From assembly GCA_963791495.1 (NCBI GenBank), contig CAWBST010000022.1, positions 124,001-188,000 on the forward strand: a stretch of DNA of 64,000 bases, read 5' to 3'. Position 1 is the stretch's first letter; each line of letters starts with the position of its first letter. Both the position numbers and the translations under genes were made by a program. The notes beneath the pieces were generated by a model. It ran no database searches, was not told where the DNA came from, and saw nothing but the letters and a program-made list of their open reading frames with translations. This document shows positions 7,961 to 17,246 of the stretch, piece after piece. Source of the stretch: JAMXLO01 sp963791495. Its GTDB lineage: Bacteria; Pseudomonadota; Alphaproteobacteria; Acetobacterales; Acetobacteraceae.

Positions 7961-8979
7961 CAGCAGATTCTTGGCAACTGGTCGCCGACCAGCATGTCGA
8001 CGATACGCTGTCCGCCGAGAACGGTGTGCATGACTACCTGGCGCGGGCGTCGCTCGGTGACGTGGCCGATGTGGCATGCCCCAACGCCAAGTGGATGCGC
8101 TCGCATTGCCGAAAGTGCGCGGTCCGTCTCCGTCGCTGGAACGACCGCAACCAGCCGGCCCTCGTTGGCGAGATACAGCGGATCGAGCCCGAGAATCTCG
8201 CAAAAGCCCTTGACCTGCTCGCGCAACGGCACTGCGGATTCTTCGATCTCGATACCACAGTCGGCAGCGAGCGCGATCTCGTTCAGCACCGTGGCAACAC
8301 CGCCGCGTGTTGCGTCGCGCATGAAGCGCGTGCCAGGTGCCGCAGTCAGCAGCGCGTCGACCAGCTCGTGCAGCGACGCGCAGTCACTGTCGATCGGCGC
8401 GTCCAGTGCCAGATCACCGCGCGCCGCAAGGATCGCCGCGCCGTGGTCGCCGAGGACGCCGTTCACCAGCACCGCGTCGCCCGGCCGGGCGAAATACGCA
8501 CCGAGTTCGATCCCGGTGCGGATAACGCCGATGCCGGTGGTGGTCAGGAACAATTTGTCGCAGGCGCCGCGCTGTACCACCTTGGTGTCGCCGGTCACCA
8601 CCAGCACGCCGGCCTCGTGCGCCGACGCCGCCATCGATCGTGCGATCCGGTGCAGCAGATCGAAAGGCAGGCCCTCCTCGATGATGGCGGCGCACGACAG
8701 GTAGAGCGGGATCGCGCCGCCGACGGCCAGGTCGTTGATCGTGCCGCACACCGCAAGTTTGCCAATATCGCCGCCAGGAAACTCCAGCGGATCGACCACG
8801 AACGAGTTGGTGGTCATCGCCAGTCGGTCGCCGTATTCCGCCAACAGCGATACCGGCACGCGCGCCTGGTCATCGAGTGGCGCCAGCAGAGAGTTGTCGA
8901 ATGCGGAGACGAACACCTGATCGATCAGGTCCTTCATCGCCTTGCCACCGCCACCGTGGCTGAGGGTGACTGTCTTCAT
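7960..8979 (-). CDS. hypE: Hydrogenase maturation protein HypE
   Basis: HypE dehydrates the carbamoyl group received from HypF to a thiocyanate on its C-terminal cysteine, the source of the CN ligands. The 339-residue protein starts MKTVTLSHGGGGKAM, carries the AIR-synthase-like nucleotide-binding motif VVTGDTKVV and FMRDATRGGVATVLNE, and ends exactly in PRIC, the required terminal cysteine motif. The ATG at 8979 overlaps the hypD stop as ATGA, so the upstream open frame is discarded. All catalytic features seem complete, in contrast to hypA and hypF. Confidence 0.95.
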   Translation of the reverse strand: MKTVTLSHGGGGKAMKDLIDQVFVSAFDNSLLAPLDDQARVPVSLLAEYGDRLAMTTNSFVVDPLEFPGGDIGKLAVCGTINDLAVGGAIPLYLSCAAIIEEGLPFDLLHRIARSMAASAHEAGVLVVTGDTKVVQRGACDKLFLTTTGIGVIRTGIELGAYFARPGDAVLVNGVLGDHGAAILAARGDLALDAPIDSDCASLHELVDALLTAAPGTRFMRDATRGGVATVLNEIALAADCGIEIEESAVPLREQVKGFCEILGLDPLYLANEGRLVAVVPATETDRALSAMRAHPLGVGACHIGHVTERRPRQVVMHTVLGGQRIVDMLVGDQLPRIC

Positions 8980-10085
8980 GCGGCCTTCGCGGCATAACGA
9001 TAGTAAGCGGCACACGCACCCTCTGATGACACCATCAGTGCACCGAGTGGCGTCTCTGGCGTGCATGCGGTGCCGTACACCTTGCACTGATGCGGCTTCA
9101 GCACGCCCTTCAGCACCTCGCCGCACTGGCAGGACAGCGGGTCGGCGATGCGCGCGCCCGGCACGGCGAACCGGCGCTCGGCATCGAAGCGCGCATATGC
9201 GTCACGGAAGCGGATGCCGGAAAAGTCGATCGAGCCCAGACCACGCCATTCGAAGAATTCGCGCAGCTCGTAGACCGTCGCGATCGCGCGCAACGCTGCC
9301 GCATTGCCGCCTGCGGCGACCACGCGCGCATACTGGTTCTCCACTTCCGCGCGGCCGTCGGCGATCTGGCGCAGCACCATCCACACCGACTGCAGCACGT
9401 CGAGCGGCTCGAAGCCCGAGACCACCAGCGGTTTTCGGTAGTGCCGTGCGACGAATTCATACGGCACGGTGCCGATCACCATCGATACGTGGCCTGGGCC
9501 GAGAAAGCCGTCTATCCGCAGATCCGGGCTGTCCAGGATGGCCTTTATCGTCGGCACGATCGTGATGTGGTTGCAGAACACGGAGAAATTGCCGATGCTG
9601 TCGCGCTCCGCTTCCAGGACCGTCAGCGCGGTGGACGGCATCGTGGTCTCGAAGCCGAGGCCGAAGAACACCACCTCACGGTCGGAATTCTTGCGCGCGA
9701 TTTCCAGGGCATCTGTCGGCGAATACACCATCCGGATGTCGGCGCCGTTGGCCTTCGCCTGTAGCAGGCTGCCACGCGAACCCGGCACGCGCATGGCGTC
9801 GCCGAATGTGGTGAGGATCACGCCAGGTTGCGATGCGATCGCGATGCAGTCGTCGATGCGTCCCATCGGCAGCACGCACACCGGACAACCCGGGCCGTGC
9901 ACCAGTTCGATCTGTTCGGGCAGCATACCCTCGATGCCGTAGCGGAAGATAGAGTGTGTGTGGCCGCCGCACACTTCCATGATCTGGATCGGCCGGTGTG
10001 ATCCGATAGTCCGTGTCAACGCCTCGATCTCGCGCAGCAGCGCACTTGCCTTGTCGCGGTCGCGGAACTCGTCGACGTACTTCAT
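8976..10085 (-). CDS. hypD: Hydrogenase maturation protein HypD
   Basis: HypD is the Fe-S scaffold on which, with HypC, the Fe(CN)2CO unit is built. The 369-residue protein has the family motifs MEVCGGHTHSIFRYG, HGPGCPVCVLP, CNHITIVPT and, near the end, SCQCGEVLKG with CKVYGTAC supplying 4Fe-4S ligands. It starts at the ATG at 10085, overlapping the SIS gene's stop (ATGA), and ends overlapping hypE. The open frame continues upstream in the shadow of the SIS gene. Confidence 0.95.
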   Translation of the reverse strand: MKYVDEFRDRDKASALLREIEALTRTIGSHRPIQIMEVCGGHTHSIFRYGIEGMLPEQIELVHGPGCPVCVLPMGRIDDCIAIASQPGVILTTFGDAMRVPGSRGSLLQAKANGADIRMVYSPTDALEIARKNSDREVVFFGLGFETTMPSTALTVLEAERDSIGNFSVFCNHITIVPTIKAILDSPDLRIDGFLGPGHVSMVIGTVPYEFVARHYRKPLVVSGFEPLDVLQSVWMVLRQIADGRAEVENQYARVVAAGGNAAALRAIATVYELREFFEWRGLGSIDFSGIRFRDAYARFDAERRFAVPGARIADPLSCQCGEVLKGVLKPHQCKVYGTACTPETPLGALMVSSEGACAAYYRYAAKAA

Positions 10086-10738
10086 CCGCGCCGGTCCGCC
10101 AGCAACGTATGAACCAGGTCCCACAGGATATGATACGCGACCACGTGGGACTCCTGAATGCGATGGATCGACAGTGTCGGCACCACCAGACAGTGATCGA
10201 CCGCGCCGGAGCTCTGCATCCTGCCGCCATCGCCGCCACACAGCCCGACGGTGACCATGGCCAACTCCTTGGCCTTTGCGAACGCGGCGAGCAGGTTCGC
10301 CGAATTGCCGCTGGTGGAGACGCCGATCAGCCCGTCGCCAGCACGCCCCTGCGCGACGATCTGGCGCAGGAAGACATGCTCGAAGCCGAGATCGTTGCCC
10401 AGCGCGGACAGCGTGGCGGTGTCGGCGGCAAGGTTGATCGCGGCGAGCGCCGGTCGGCCGGCGGTGACGGGGTGCAGGAACTCCACTGCCACATGTGCCG
10501 CATCGCAGCTCGAGCCGCCGTTGCCCATCGTGAACAGCCGGCCTCCGCCGCTGTACACGCCCGCGACCGCGTGCGCGGCGGCGATAAGCTGCTGTCCTTG
10601 TTCGGCGAAGAATCGCGCATTCGTGTCGCGCGATTCGCGCGCCTTTTCGTCGATCGAATGCAGCAGTGCGGCGTCGAGCCGAGTCGGGTCCTGGCGTCGG
10701 CCGCTCAGGAACGGATAGAGGTTACCCAGGTCACTCAT
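10082..10738 (-). CDS. SIS-domain phosphoheptose-isomerase-like protein in the hyp operon
   Basis: This 218-residue SIS-fold protein resembles GmhA (sedoheptulose-7-phosphate isomerase). The phosphosugar-binding motifs are FTMGNGGSSCDAAHVAVEF and GVSTSGNSANLL, with a C-terminal RIQESHVVAYHILWDLV helix. It overlaps hypC by 8 bases and hypD by ATGA, so it is embedded in the maturation operon. SIS genes occur in some actinobacterial-type hydrogenase clusters as I recall, but their role there is unclear to me. No neighbouring heptose or LPS gene supports an ordinary GmhA role. Confidence 0.82.
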   Translation of the reverse strand: MSDLGNLYPFLSGRRQDPTRLDAALLHSIDEKARESRDTNARFFAEQGQQLIAAAHAVAGVYSGGGRLFTMGNGGSSCDAAHVAVEFLHPVTAGRPALAAINLAADTATLSALGNDLGFEHVFLRQIVAQGRAGDGLIGVSTSGNSANLLAAFAKAKELAMVTVGLCGGDGGRMQSSGAVDHCLVVPTLSIHRIQESHVVAYHILWDLVHTLLADRRG

Positions 10739-11009
10739 CGCCGCCCTCCATGGCGCTCAGCTCCGCCTGTGCCTCGCCGAGTTCTGTCAGCACGCGCAAT
10801 GTCTCTGCGGCTTCGGCTTCGTCGATCCGGCTCATGGCGAAGCCGACATGCAGAAGAACCCAGTCACCGATACAGGATTCCGGTGGGTGGTCGGAATCGA
10901 CGACGCAGATGATGTTGACCTGACGGCGCACGCCACCGACCTCGACGGTCGCGAGCATCCGTTCCGCATCGTCAATTCGCACGATCTGGGCAGGAATGCC
11001 GAGACACAT
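10731..11009 (-). CDS. hypC: Hydrogenase maturation chaperone HypC
   Basis: HypC binds HypD and the hydrogenase large-subunit precursor during Fe-ligand transfer. The 92-residue protein starts MCLGIPAQIV; the Cys after the initiator Met is essential in the family. It continues with WVLLHVGFAMSRIDEAEA, the conserved second motif. It lies 9 bases downstream of the hypF end and overlaps the next gene by 8 bases. Confidence 0.94.
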   Translation of the reverse strand: MCLGIPAQIVRIDDAERMLATVEVGGVRRQVNIICVVDSDHPPESCIGDWVLLHVGFAMSRIDEAEAAETLRVLTELGEAQAELSAMEGGDE

Positions 11010-11018
11010 GGCGCGCTC

Positions 11019-13354
11019 CTAAGCGATCAGCCGCGCCGCGACGACGGCGGCCTGGCCCAAGGCGAGTCCACCGTCATTGGCCGGCACCATGCTGTGTGTC
11101 AGCACGTTAAACCCTGCGTCGCGCAGTCGGCGTTCTGTCTGCTCGAACAGCACCGCGTTCTGAAAGCAGCCGCCAGACAGCGCCACTGTGTCGAAGCCCG
11201 TGCGTGTGGCAAGTGCGCGCGTCATGGCCAGTCACCGCTATGGCAAGTCCCTTGTGGAAACGTGCGGCGATCACGCCAGGTGGCGTATGGCGACGCAGAT
11301 CGTCTTGTACTGCATGCCACATGGGTCGTGGGTCGACGCAGGGCAGCTCCTCCTCGTCATTCCCGCGCAAGCGGGAATCCAGCACTGCCGATCCGCGGGT
11401 GGCCTCACTGGATTCCCGCTTGCGCGGGAATGACGAATGACGGTGCAACGCGAATGGGTAAGCCAATGCATCATCCTCCTCATGCAAAGTCCGCTGGCAG
11501 ACCAGGGCCTCGAGCCGCGATGCCGCTTCGCCTTCGTGGCTCTGCCGGTCGCGGCAGATACCCAGGGCGGCGGCCATCGCATCGAACAGGCGGCCGCAGG
11601 ACGAGGCCATCGGAGAGTTCACGCCACCGCGAATCATCGCATCCAGCAAAGTGTGTCGCTCTTCCGGTTCCAACCCGGCCGCGATCAGATGTGCATAAAG
11701 GTTGCGCCAGGGCTCGCGCACTGCGGCTGTGCCGCCCGGCATCGCAATGGGCCTGAACGAGCCAACGCGCTGCGCCGTACGGTAATCCGCCAGCAGGAAT
11801 TCGCCCCCCCAGATCGTGCCATCGTCGCCCCAGCCGAGACCGTCCAGCACGATCCCGAGTACCGGTGGTGCATCGATCGCGCGTCCGTTCTCTGCCAGGC
11901 AAGCGGCCACATGGGCGTGATGGTGCTGCACCTCGATAAGCCGCAGGCCGGTCTCGCGCGCAAACTTCGACGACAGGTATTCGGGATGCAGGTCGGCGGC
12001 AATCGCCTTCGGGGCGTGATCGAACAGCGCGGTGTAGTGTGCGATGCCGCGCCGGTAGTCGTCGAAGGTGCGCGCATCCTCCAGATCGCCGATGTGCTGC
12101 GACAGGATCGCCGCGCCGTCCTTCACCAGGCAGAACGTTGCCTTCAGCTCGCCACCGGCGGCAAGCAGGTCTGGCGCCGTCGCGAACCCTGGCGGCAGGG
12201 GAATGGCAGCCGGAGCAAAGCCGCGCGCACGTCGCAGCGCACGCGGTGCGCCAGCCATCATGCGCACCACGGAGTCATCGACCCGCGTCGCGATCGCTCG
12301 ATCATGCGTCAGCACGAAATCAGCGATGCCACCCAGCCTCGACAGAGCCTCGTCATCGTCGATGATCTGCGGTTCGTCGGTGAGATTGCCGCTGGTCATC
12401 ACGACAGGCCGCTCCATGTGGCGGAGCAGCAGCAGATGCAGCGGCGTGGTCGGCAGCATGAAGCCCAGCGTCGTCAGACCCGGCGCAACGGTTTCCGGCA
12501 ACGCGTCGCCAGTCGCGCGCATCAGCACGATCGGTGCCGCGGGAGAGGCGAGCAGACGCGCTTCCTCGGGTGACACGGCGCAGTATCGTCGGATGACATC
12601 AAGATCACGCGCCATCAGCGCGAATGGCTTGGTCTCGCGATGCTTCGCGTCGCGTAGCCGAGAAACTGCAGCCGCGTGAGTCGCATCGCAGGCGAGCTGG
12701 TAGCCGCCGAGACCCTTCACCGCCACGATGAGTCCCCGCCGCAGCAGAATGGCGGCGGCCTCGATGGCGTCATTCGATGACATCGCCGGCACCAGCGACG
12801 CGCGGGGTCCGCAGGCCGGGCAGGCGATCGCCTCGGCATGAAATCGCCGATCCGCCGGGCTCCGGTATTCGCCGCGGCAAGCGCTACAGAGAGGAAAGCG
12901 CGCCATCGTGGTCGTGCCACGGTCATAGGGGATGGCCCGAATGATGCTGAACCGCGGTCCGCACTGAGTGCAGTTGGCGAAGCCGTAGCGATGGCGTCGC
13001 TGCGCCGGATCGAGCACCTCGCTGCGCGCAGGCAGCGCAGATCGCGGCGTCAGGCGCGATCTCGGTCCGCGCAGTGCCGTCGGCGCTGTCAACGATGCGG
13101 AAGCCAGGCGCGGACGACGCGACGGTGCGGCTTCGCTCGATCCGGTCGATGCGCGCCAGTGGCGGTGGTTCGCGCTCCAGGCGATCCAGCAGGTCCGCGA
13201 TGGCATCGCTGTCGCCCGCGACGCGGATCAACACCCCCTCGGCGTCGTTGCGCACCTCGCCGGAAAGACCAAGCTCGCGCGCGATCCGCCAGACGGTGGG
13301 GCGAAACCCCACTCCCTGCACGCGGCCTCGCACACGAATCTCCGTCTGCTCCAT
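11019..13354 (-). pseudogene. hypF: hypF carbamoyltransferase, two frameshifts and an in-frame repeat insertion
   Basis: HypF makes the carbamoyl group for HypE from carbamoyl phosphate. The three frames together cover the whole family. Frame one (13354 to about 13020) has the acylphosphatase domain with GRVQGVGFRPTVWRIA and the first zinc cysteines. Frame two has NCTQCGPRFSI, CSACRGEYRSPADRRFHAE, the YrdC-like domain (VAVKGLGGYQLACDA) and the Kae1-like domain (EVQHHHAHVAACLAE). Frame three (11225 to 11019) has VALSGGCFQNAVLFE. The shifts lie near 13018-13030 and 11226-11229, each repaired by removing one base. A palindromic repeat at 11354-11436 adds about 30 residues in frame. As sequenced it is not one protein; assembly error is possible for both shifts. 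Confidence 0.88.
11354..11436. repeat. Palindromic repeat inserted in frame within hypF
   Basis: Two perfect 29-base inverted arms (11354-11382 and 11408-11436) are separated by a 25-base loop. The arms include TCATTCCCGCGCAAGCGGGA. On the hypF strand it reads SFPRKRESS ... DSRLRGNDE, a translated repeat common in genomes with this element. It sits between HypF segments that are contiguous in homologues (YPFALHRH and DPRPMWHAV). A relative of the same element lies in the intergenic region at 46194-46294. Confidence 0.9.
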
Positions 13355-13357
13355 CCC

Positions 13358-16300
13358 CTATGCTGTCCGGTCCGCGCGATCAGCCTGATAGCGCAAGCGC
13401 AGCGTGTCACCCGGTTGAAGCGTATGCTGCTGTCCTCTCAGCATGAGCGGCATCGGTTCCCCTGTGATCAAAGTGGCGTTGAGCTCGTCAGCATCCTGAT
13501 CAATCTGGATTCCAACCACACGGCCGCGCCAATATGCGTGGAAACCGAACGTCCGCCAGCTGGGTGGCAGGCTGGGATCGAGACCAAGAGCCTCCGCGCG
13601 CAACGACAAGCCGGCAAAACCGAAGACCGCCGCCTGCCACAGACCGCCCAGTGCGGCAATGTGAACGCCGCCGGCACTGCCGTTCGAGGTATCCGCTAGA
13701 TCCGTCGCCGCGGTTTCGTGGAAGTAGCGGGTCGCAAGTTCCATCTCGCCGAGCCTCGCCGCGACCAAGGCATGCATGCCCCGGCTGAGCGAACTGCCGT
13801 GGCCGCAGCGTGGTTCATAGTACCGGAAATTCGCCAGCTTGGATCGCGTATCGCATTCTTCCGGCAGCAGTGTCAGCAGCGCGACGATATCGGCCTGCTT
13901 CACCACCTGGGTTCGCTGCGTCCGTTCCCGTCCAAGGATGACATCGATGGGTACCTTGCGATCGGCGTATCGGGAGAGGTCGATCTCTTCGAGACCGAAG
14001 AAACCGGCGAACTGCTCGAACAGCCCACTCTCCGAGGAGAACCCGGTGAACAGCGTCTCGGCCGCCTCCGTCCATTGCTGAAATTCGGCATCGTCAAGAT
14101 CGAGCTGTTTCGATAGATCGGTCCAGCGATCCGGCCAGCGGTTGCGCAACAGATTGGCGATCTCCACGCCACGCCGGATGTTCCAGCGCGCCATGACATT
14201 CGTATAGGCACTGTCGTCGATGTTCTCGTGATATTCGTCTGGGCCGATCACGCCGCGAATATGGCGCCTGCCGTCGGCCTCAGGAACGGCTCGGCTGGCC
14301 CAGAACCGTGCGGTTTCCAAAAGAATTTCGGCGCCCGCCTTGACCATGAAGGCGTCATCTCCGGTCGCCTCCCAGTATTGCCAGACCGCGTAGGCAACAT
14401 CGGCCGTGATATGCTGCTCCTGCGTGCCGCAGAGCACCTGGACGAGATCCCCATTGGGGCCGATGAGCTGCTCCGGGGTGGTCTCCTCGCCGGTATCCGT
14501 TGACTCCCACGCGTACATGGCGCCCAGCCAACCCATCCTGCTAGCCTTGGCGCGGGCGCCAGGCAGGGTGTGATAGCGGTACATCAGCAGGGCACGGGCG
14601 GCCTCAGGCCAGGTCGCGATATAGAACGGCAGCACATAGATCTCGGTGTCCCAGAACACGTGTCCGAGATAGGAGTCGCCGGTCAGCGCACGCGCGCCGA
14701 TGGAGACGCGCTCGTCGCTCGGATTTGCCGCGCTGTTCAGGTGATAGATGGCAAACCGCAGAGCATGTTCAGTGGTGTCGTCGCCCTTGATCGCGATGTC
14801 ACTGAGCCGCCAGCGTTCCGCCCAGGCAGCCTCATGCTCGGCGAGGACGCCGCGCCAGCCGATCCGCTTCGCTCGGTTGAGTGCGTCCAGCGCTTGTGGA
14901 CTGGGATCCCCGAAAGGGACATCGCTGCGCGCCACAGCGACCATGCGTTGGAACGTTGCTGCCTGACGCGGCGCCGACGCCCAGTTCCAGGACCATCTGA
15001 AGGGACCCAGCGCACGTGGCGACTGCTCGATCCCATTCAATTGCAGCGCGGCAGCGCAGGCCATCGACAGGCCCTTGGCGGACTGCTCGGTGCGCCATAC
15101 GCCAAGGTCCTGCTCGAGGCGCACGGGATCAAGCCCGGCCAGTATCTCGTCGAACCGCGCGTCTACCGTGACCTCGGCATTGCCCTGCTCCACCTCAAGG
15201 CGAACAACCTGAAGGCCGAGAGCACGGTCGGCCAGCGACACAAGCCGCAACGTTGACACCCTGACAATGGTCCCGCTCGGATCGCGCTGCCGCCACTCCG
15301 TGAGCATCACGCCCCGCCGCATGTCCAGGATGCGCTGATAGACGAGCATGTCTCCCGCGCGCTGCAGCAGCGACTTGCCGTTGAGCAGTATCCGCAAGCG
15401 GAGCCAATCGGGCACCGGTACGAGCGCCGGGACAGGCGGCTCGGTATTGGGCGTGTCGAACAGTCCCGCGACATAGATCCGAGGCCACGACGCCCATCTG
15501 AGAGTGTGCAGCCAGGACACCCAGGTCGGGCCGCGACTGATCGCCCGAGCCCCGCGAACACCGAGGAAGCCGTTGCTGACGGCGAAGCGCGATTCGATGC
15601 CGCTCTCGCGCACCTGATCGTAACCTTGCTCCACCAACAGCCAGTCGCGATCCCGCGTCGGCTCCAGCGCATGCTGCATCATCATGCCGCTGCCTCGTGT
15701 ACCGGGCCCGGTTCCGATCAAGGCGTCCGCGTTGACGTCGTCGAGGCTCGTGACCACCAGATCCGCGCCGGCGGCCCGCAGCAGGGTCTCATCCTCCAGC
15801 CGTGCTATGCCCAGCGCGATCATTCCGCCTGCGCGCGCCGCCGCGATGCCGGACGGCGCGTCTTCGACGACTAGGCAACTCGCCGGCTCTACCCCAAGTT
15901 CCGCCGCGGCGACGAGAAAGATCTCGGGGTTTGGTTTGCCGTGGGACAGGTCCCGGCCGCAGACATTGGCGGCGAACAGGTCAAGCAACGTCTGGTCCGG
16001 CGTGACACGGATCAAACTCATCATCTGGTTGGCATTCTTCGAGGAGGAGGCGACTGCAAGGGGGATGCCCTTTGCTGCCAGTCTTTGTGCGAGGTGCAGC
16101 GCATCGGGAAAGACCGTGAAGTCGCCCGCCGCGATCAGCTCTTCCAGAATCCGCTGCTTGCGCTCGGCGTAAGACACGGCGCGTTCCGCGGCATCGGGCA
16201 CCTCCAGTTGTTCGAGCGCTGCGCGCGCGCCACTGAGCCGCGGCTTGCCCGCGACATGCGCCTGGTAAAGTTCCGTCGTCAAACGCGCGGGATCGGTGAT

Positions 16301-16411
16301 TCCTCGCAGGGCCTCCCGCCAGGCGCGTTCATGCGGGGAGGCCACGAGCACCCCATCCACGTCGAAAATTGCGGCGGCGAGACCTCGGGGCGGTGTGAAT
16401 GCTGGTGGCAT
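13358..16411 (-). CDS. Beta-phosphoglucomutase (HAD) / GH65 glycoside phosphorylase-hydrolase fusion
   Basis: The 1017-residue protein joins two enzymes. Residues about 1-235 are a HAD beta-phosphoglucomutase: IFDVDGVLV (nucleophile and acid/base aspartates), VASSSKN and KPNPEIFLVAA with VVEDAPSGI. Residues about 250-1015 are a GH65 (alpha,alpha-trehalose/maltose phosphorylase-like) domain with GVIGPDEYHENIDDSAYTN holding the catalytic glutamate, and GHVFWDTEIYVLPF. One protein could thus phosphorolyse a disaccharide to beta-glucose-1-P and convert this to glucose-6-P. The ATG at 16411 is preferred to an upstream TTG. It ends 3 bases before hypF, so it may share the hyp transcript. Confidence 0.9.
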   Translation of the reverse strand: MPPAFTPPRGLAAAIFDVDGVLVASPHERAWREALRGITDPARLTTELYQAHVAGKPRLSGARAALEQLEVPDAAERAVSYAERKQRILEELIAAGDFTVFPDALHLAQRLAAKGIPLAVASSSKNANQMMSLIRVTPDQTLLDLFAANVCGRDLSHGKPNPEIFLVAAAELGVEPASCLVVEDAPSGIAAARAGGMIALGIARLEDETLLRAAGADLVVTSLDDVNADALIGTGPGTRGSGMMMQHALEPTRDRDWLLVEQGYDQVRESGIESRFAVSNGFLGVRGARAISRGPTWVSWLHTLRWASWPRIYVAGLFDTPNTEPPVPALVPVPDWLRLRILLNGKSLLQRAGDMLVYQRILDMRRGVMLTEWRQRDPSGTIVRVSTLRLVSLADRALGLQVVRLEVEQGNAEVTVDARFDEILAGLDPVRLEQDLGVWRTEQSAKGLSMACAAALQLNGIEQSPRALGPFRWSWNWASAPRQAATFQRMVAVARSDVPFGDPSPQALDALNRAKRIGWRGVLAEHEAAWAERWRLSDIAIKGDDTTEHALRFAIYHLNSAANPSDERVSIGARALTGDSYLGHVFWDTEIYVLPFYIATWPEAARALLMYRYHTLPGARAKASRMGWLGAMYAWESTDTGEETTPEQLIGPNGDLVQVLCGTQEQHITADVAYAVWQYWEATGDDAFMVKAGAEILLETARFWASRAVPEADGRRHIRGVIGPDEYHENIDDSAYTNVMARWNIRRGVEIANLLRNRWPDRWTDLSKQLDLDDAEFQQWTEAAETLFTGFSSESGLFEQFAGFFGLEEIDLSRYADRKVPIDVILGRERTQRTQVVKQADIVALLTLLPEECDTRSKLANFRYYEPRCGHGSSLSRGMHALVAARLGEMELATRYFHETAATDLADTSNGSAGGVHIAALGGLWQAAVFGFAGLSLRAEALGLDPSLPPSWRTFGFHAYWRGRVVGIQIDQDADELNATLITGEPMPLMLRGQQHTLQPGDTLRLRYQADRADRTA

Positions 16412-16949
16412 ACGACGGCTCTTGTTGCGGCCCGTGTAGGGCAAGGTTTCGTGACGGGTCCTGGAATGGCCACCGACCCTCCTCCAGCGTTGCGCTCGGC
16501 CGGGCGTTGCAATCTACCGAAATCTATCCGGCGTCCGATAGGGTGAACACGGCAGGAACTGCAGCTCGTAAACGGCGCCCGACCATCAATGCGTCACCGT
16601 GTTCGTGATCAATGGGTACAATGAAGGTTAACATTCTGTGAATGCTGAGCCCGAATCAGAGGCTGTGGGCTCAGAAACAAGGTCACTAGCTTGAGGCTTA
16701 CGTCGACTGCACTGTTGTCGCCCTGGCCGTCCCATACCTGCGTCGCAACCGCCCTACGATAAGTCTATCAGCAAAGGCGAGTCGATGACAGGCTCGCGTT
16801 TTTGCGGCTGAGTTTGCGGACCTGTCACTCGGGCATTGCTGGACAGATTTGCGACCTGTGGTATCGTTGCTTCACAGTTCCATGTGACAAAGGGTTGTCA
16901 TGCTTGTGCGATACTGATGTTCCACACAGGGAGCAGAGAGGGGATTCCA
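16412..16949. other. Intergenic region, divergent promoters expected
   Basis: No gene is seen in these 538 bases. They separate the divergent GH65-fusion and lipoprotein genes and must hold both promoters. A 7-bp inverted repeat, TGAGCCC at 16646-16652 and GGGCTCA at 16667-16673, is the only structured element noticed. It is not followed by a T-run and could be an operator or chance. Confidence 0.4.
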
Positions 16950-17246
16950 ATGATTCATCGCTATCTACTATCCCGATGGTCGCATTTGGGCGTTTGCTTA
17001 TTCGTTCTGTGCGCTTGTGTAGCGCCCCTACACTACGAGAACCCCTCTCATTCCAACTATGGCGCTCAGGAATACGGTGCGGACCTGGCGCAGTGCCGGC
17101 ACCGGAGTGTGACGATGGTGGTGAGCACCCAGGGCTATAATGTGCAGTCTGGGGCTGGGGTGGACGAAATGAAGACCAACGCCTGCATGGCAGAGCAGGG
17201 ATGGCAGCAGGCGCCGCCCTCCGTCACTGGGATAGCCCCGCTGTAG
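16950..17246 (+). CDS. Small putative lipoprotein
   Basis: This 98-residue protein starts at an ATG preceded by AGAGGGG. It has a basic N-terminus (MIHRYLLSRWSH), a hydrophobic segment and a lipobox-like VLCAC, after which the mature part would begin at the second Cys (about residue 22). The mature region is short, with YGADLAQCRHRS and CMAEQGWQ; this spaced Cys pair recalls small outer-membrane lipoproteins whose two cysteines form a disulfide. I recognise no family. Its 3' end overlaps the decayed Hint-domain gene on the other strand. Confidence 0.6.
   Translation: MIHRYLLSRWSHLGVCLFVLCACVAPLHYENPSHSNYGAQEYGADLAQCRHRSVTMVVSTQGYNVQSGAGVDEMKTNACMAEQGWQQAPPSVTGIAPL

Noticed and set aside
7961..8203. 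Longer HypA start giving 161 residues
   Set aside because: The extra 81 residues are Arg-rich shadow of hypE. The MHE nickel motif requires the start at 7960.
8026..8997. Plus-strand ORF of 323 codons across hypE
   Set aside because: The minus strand encodes a full-length HypE with the terminal PRIC; the plus frame has no family similarity and no ribosome site.
16646..16673. Rho-independent terminator
   Set aside because: The 7-bp inverted repeat has no T-run and lies upstream of both flanking genes rather than after a stop.
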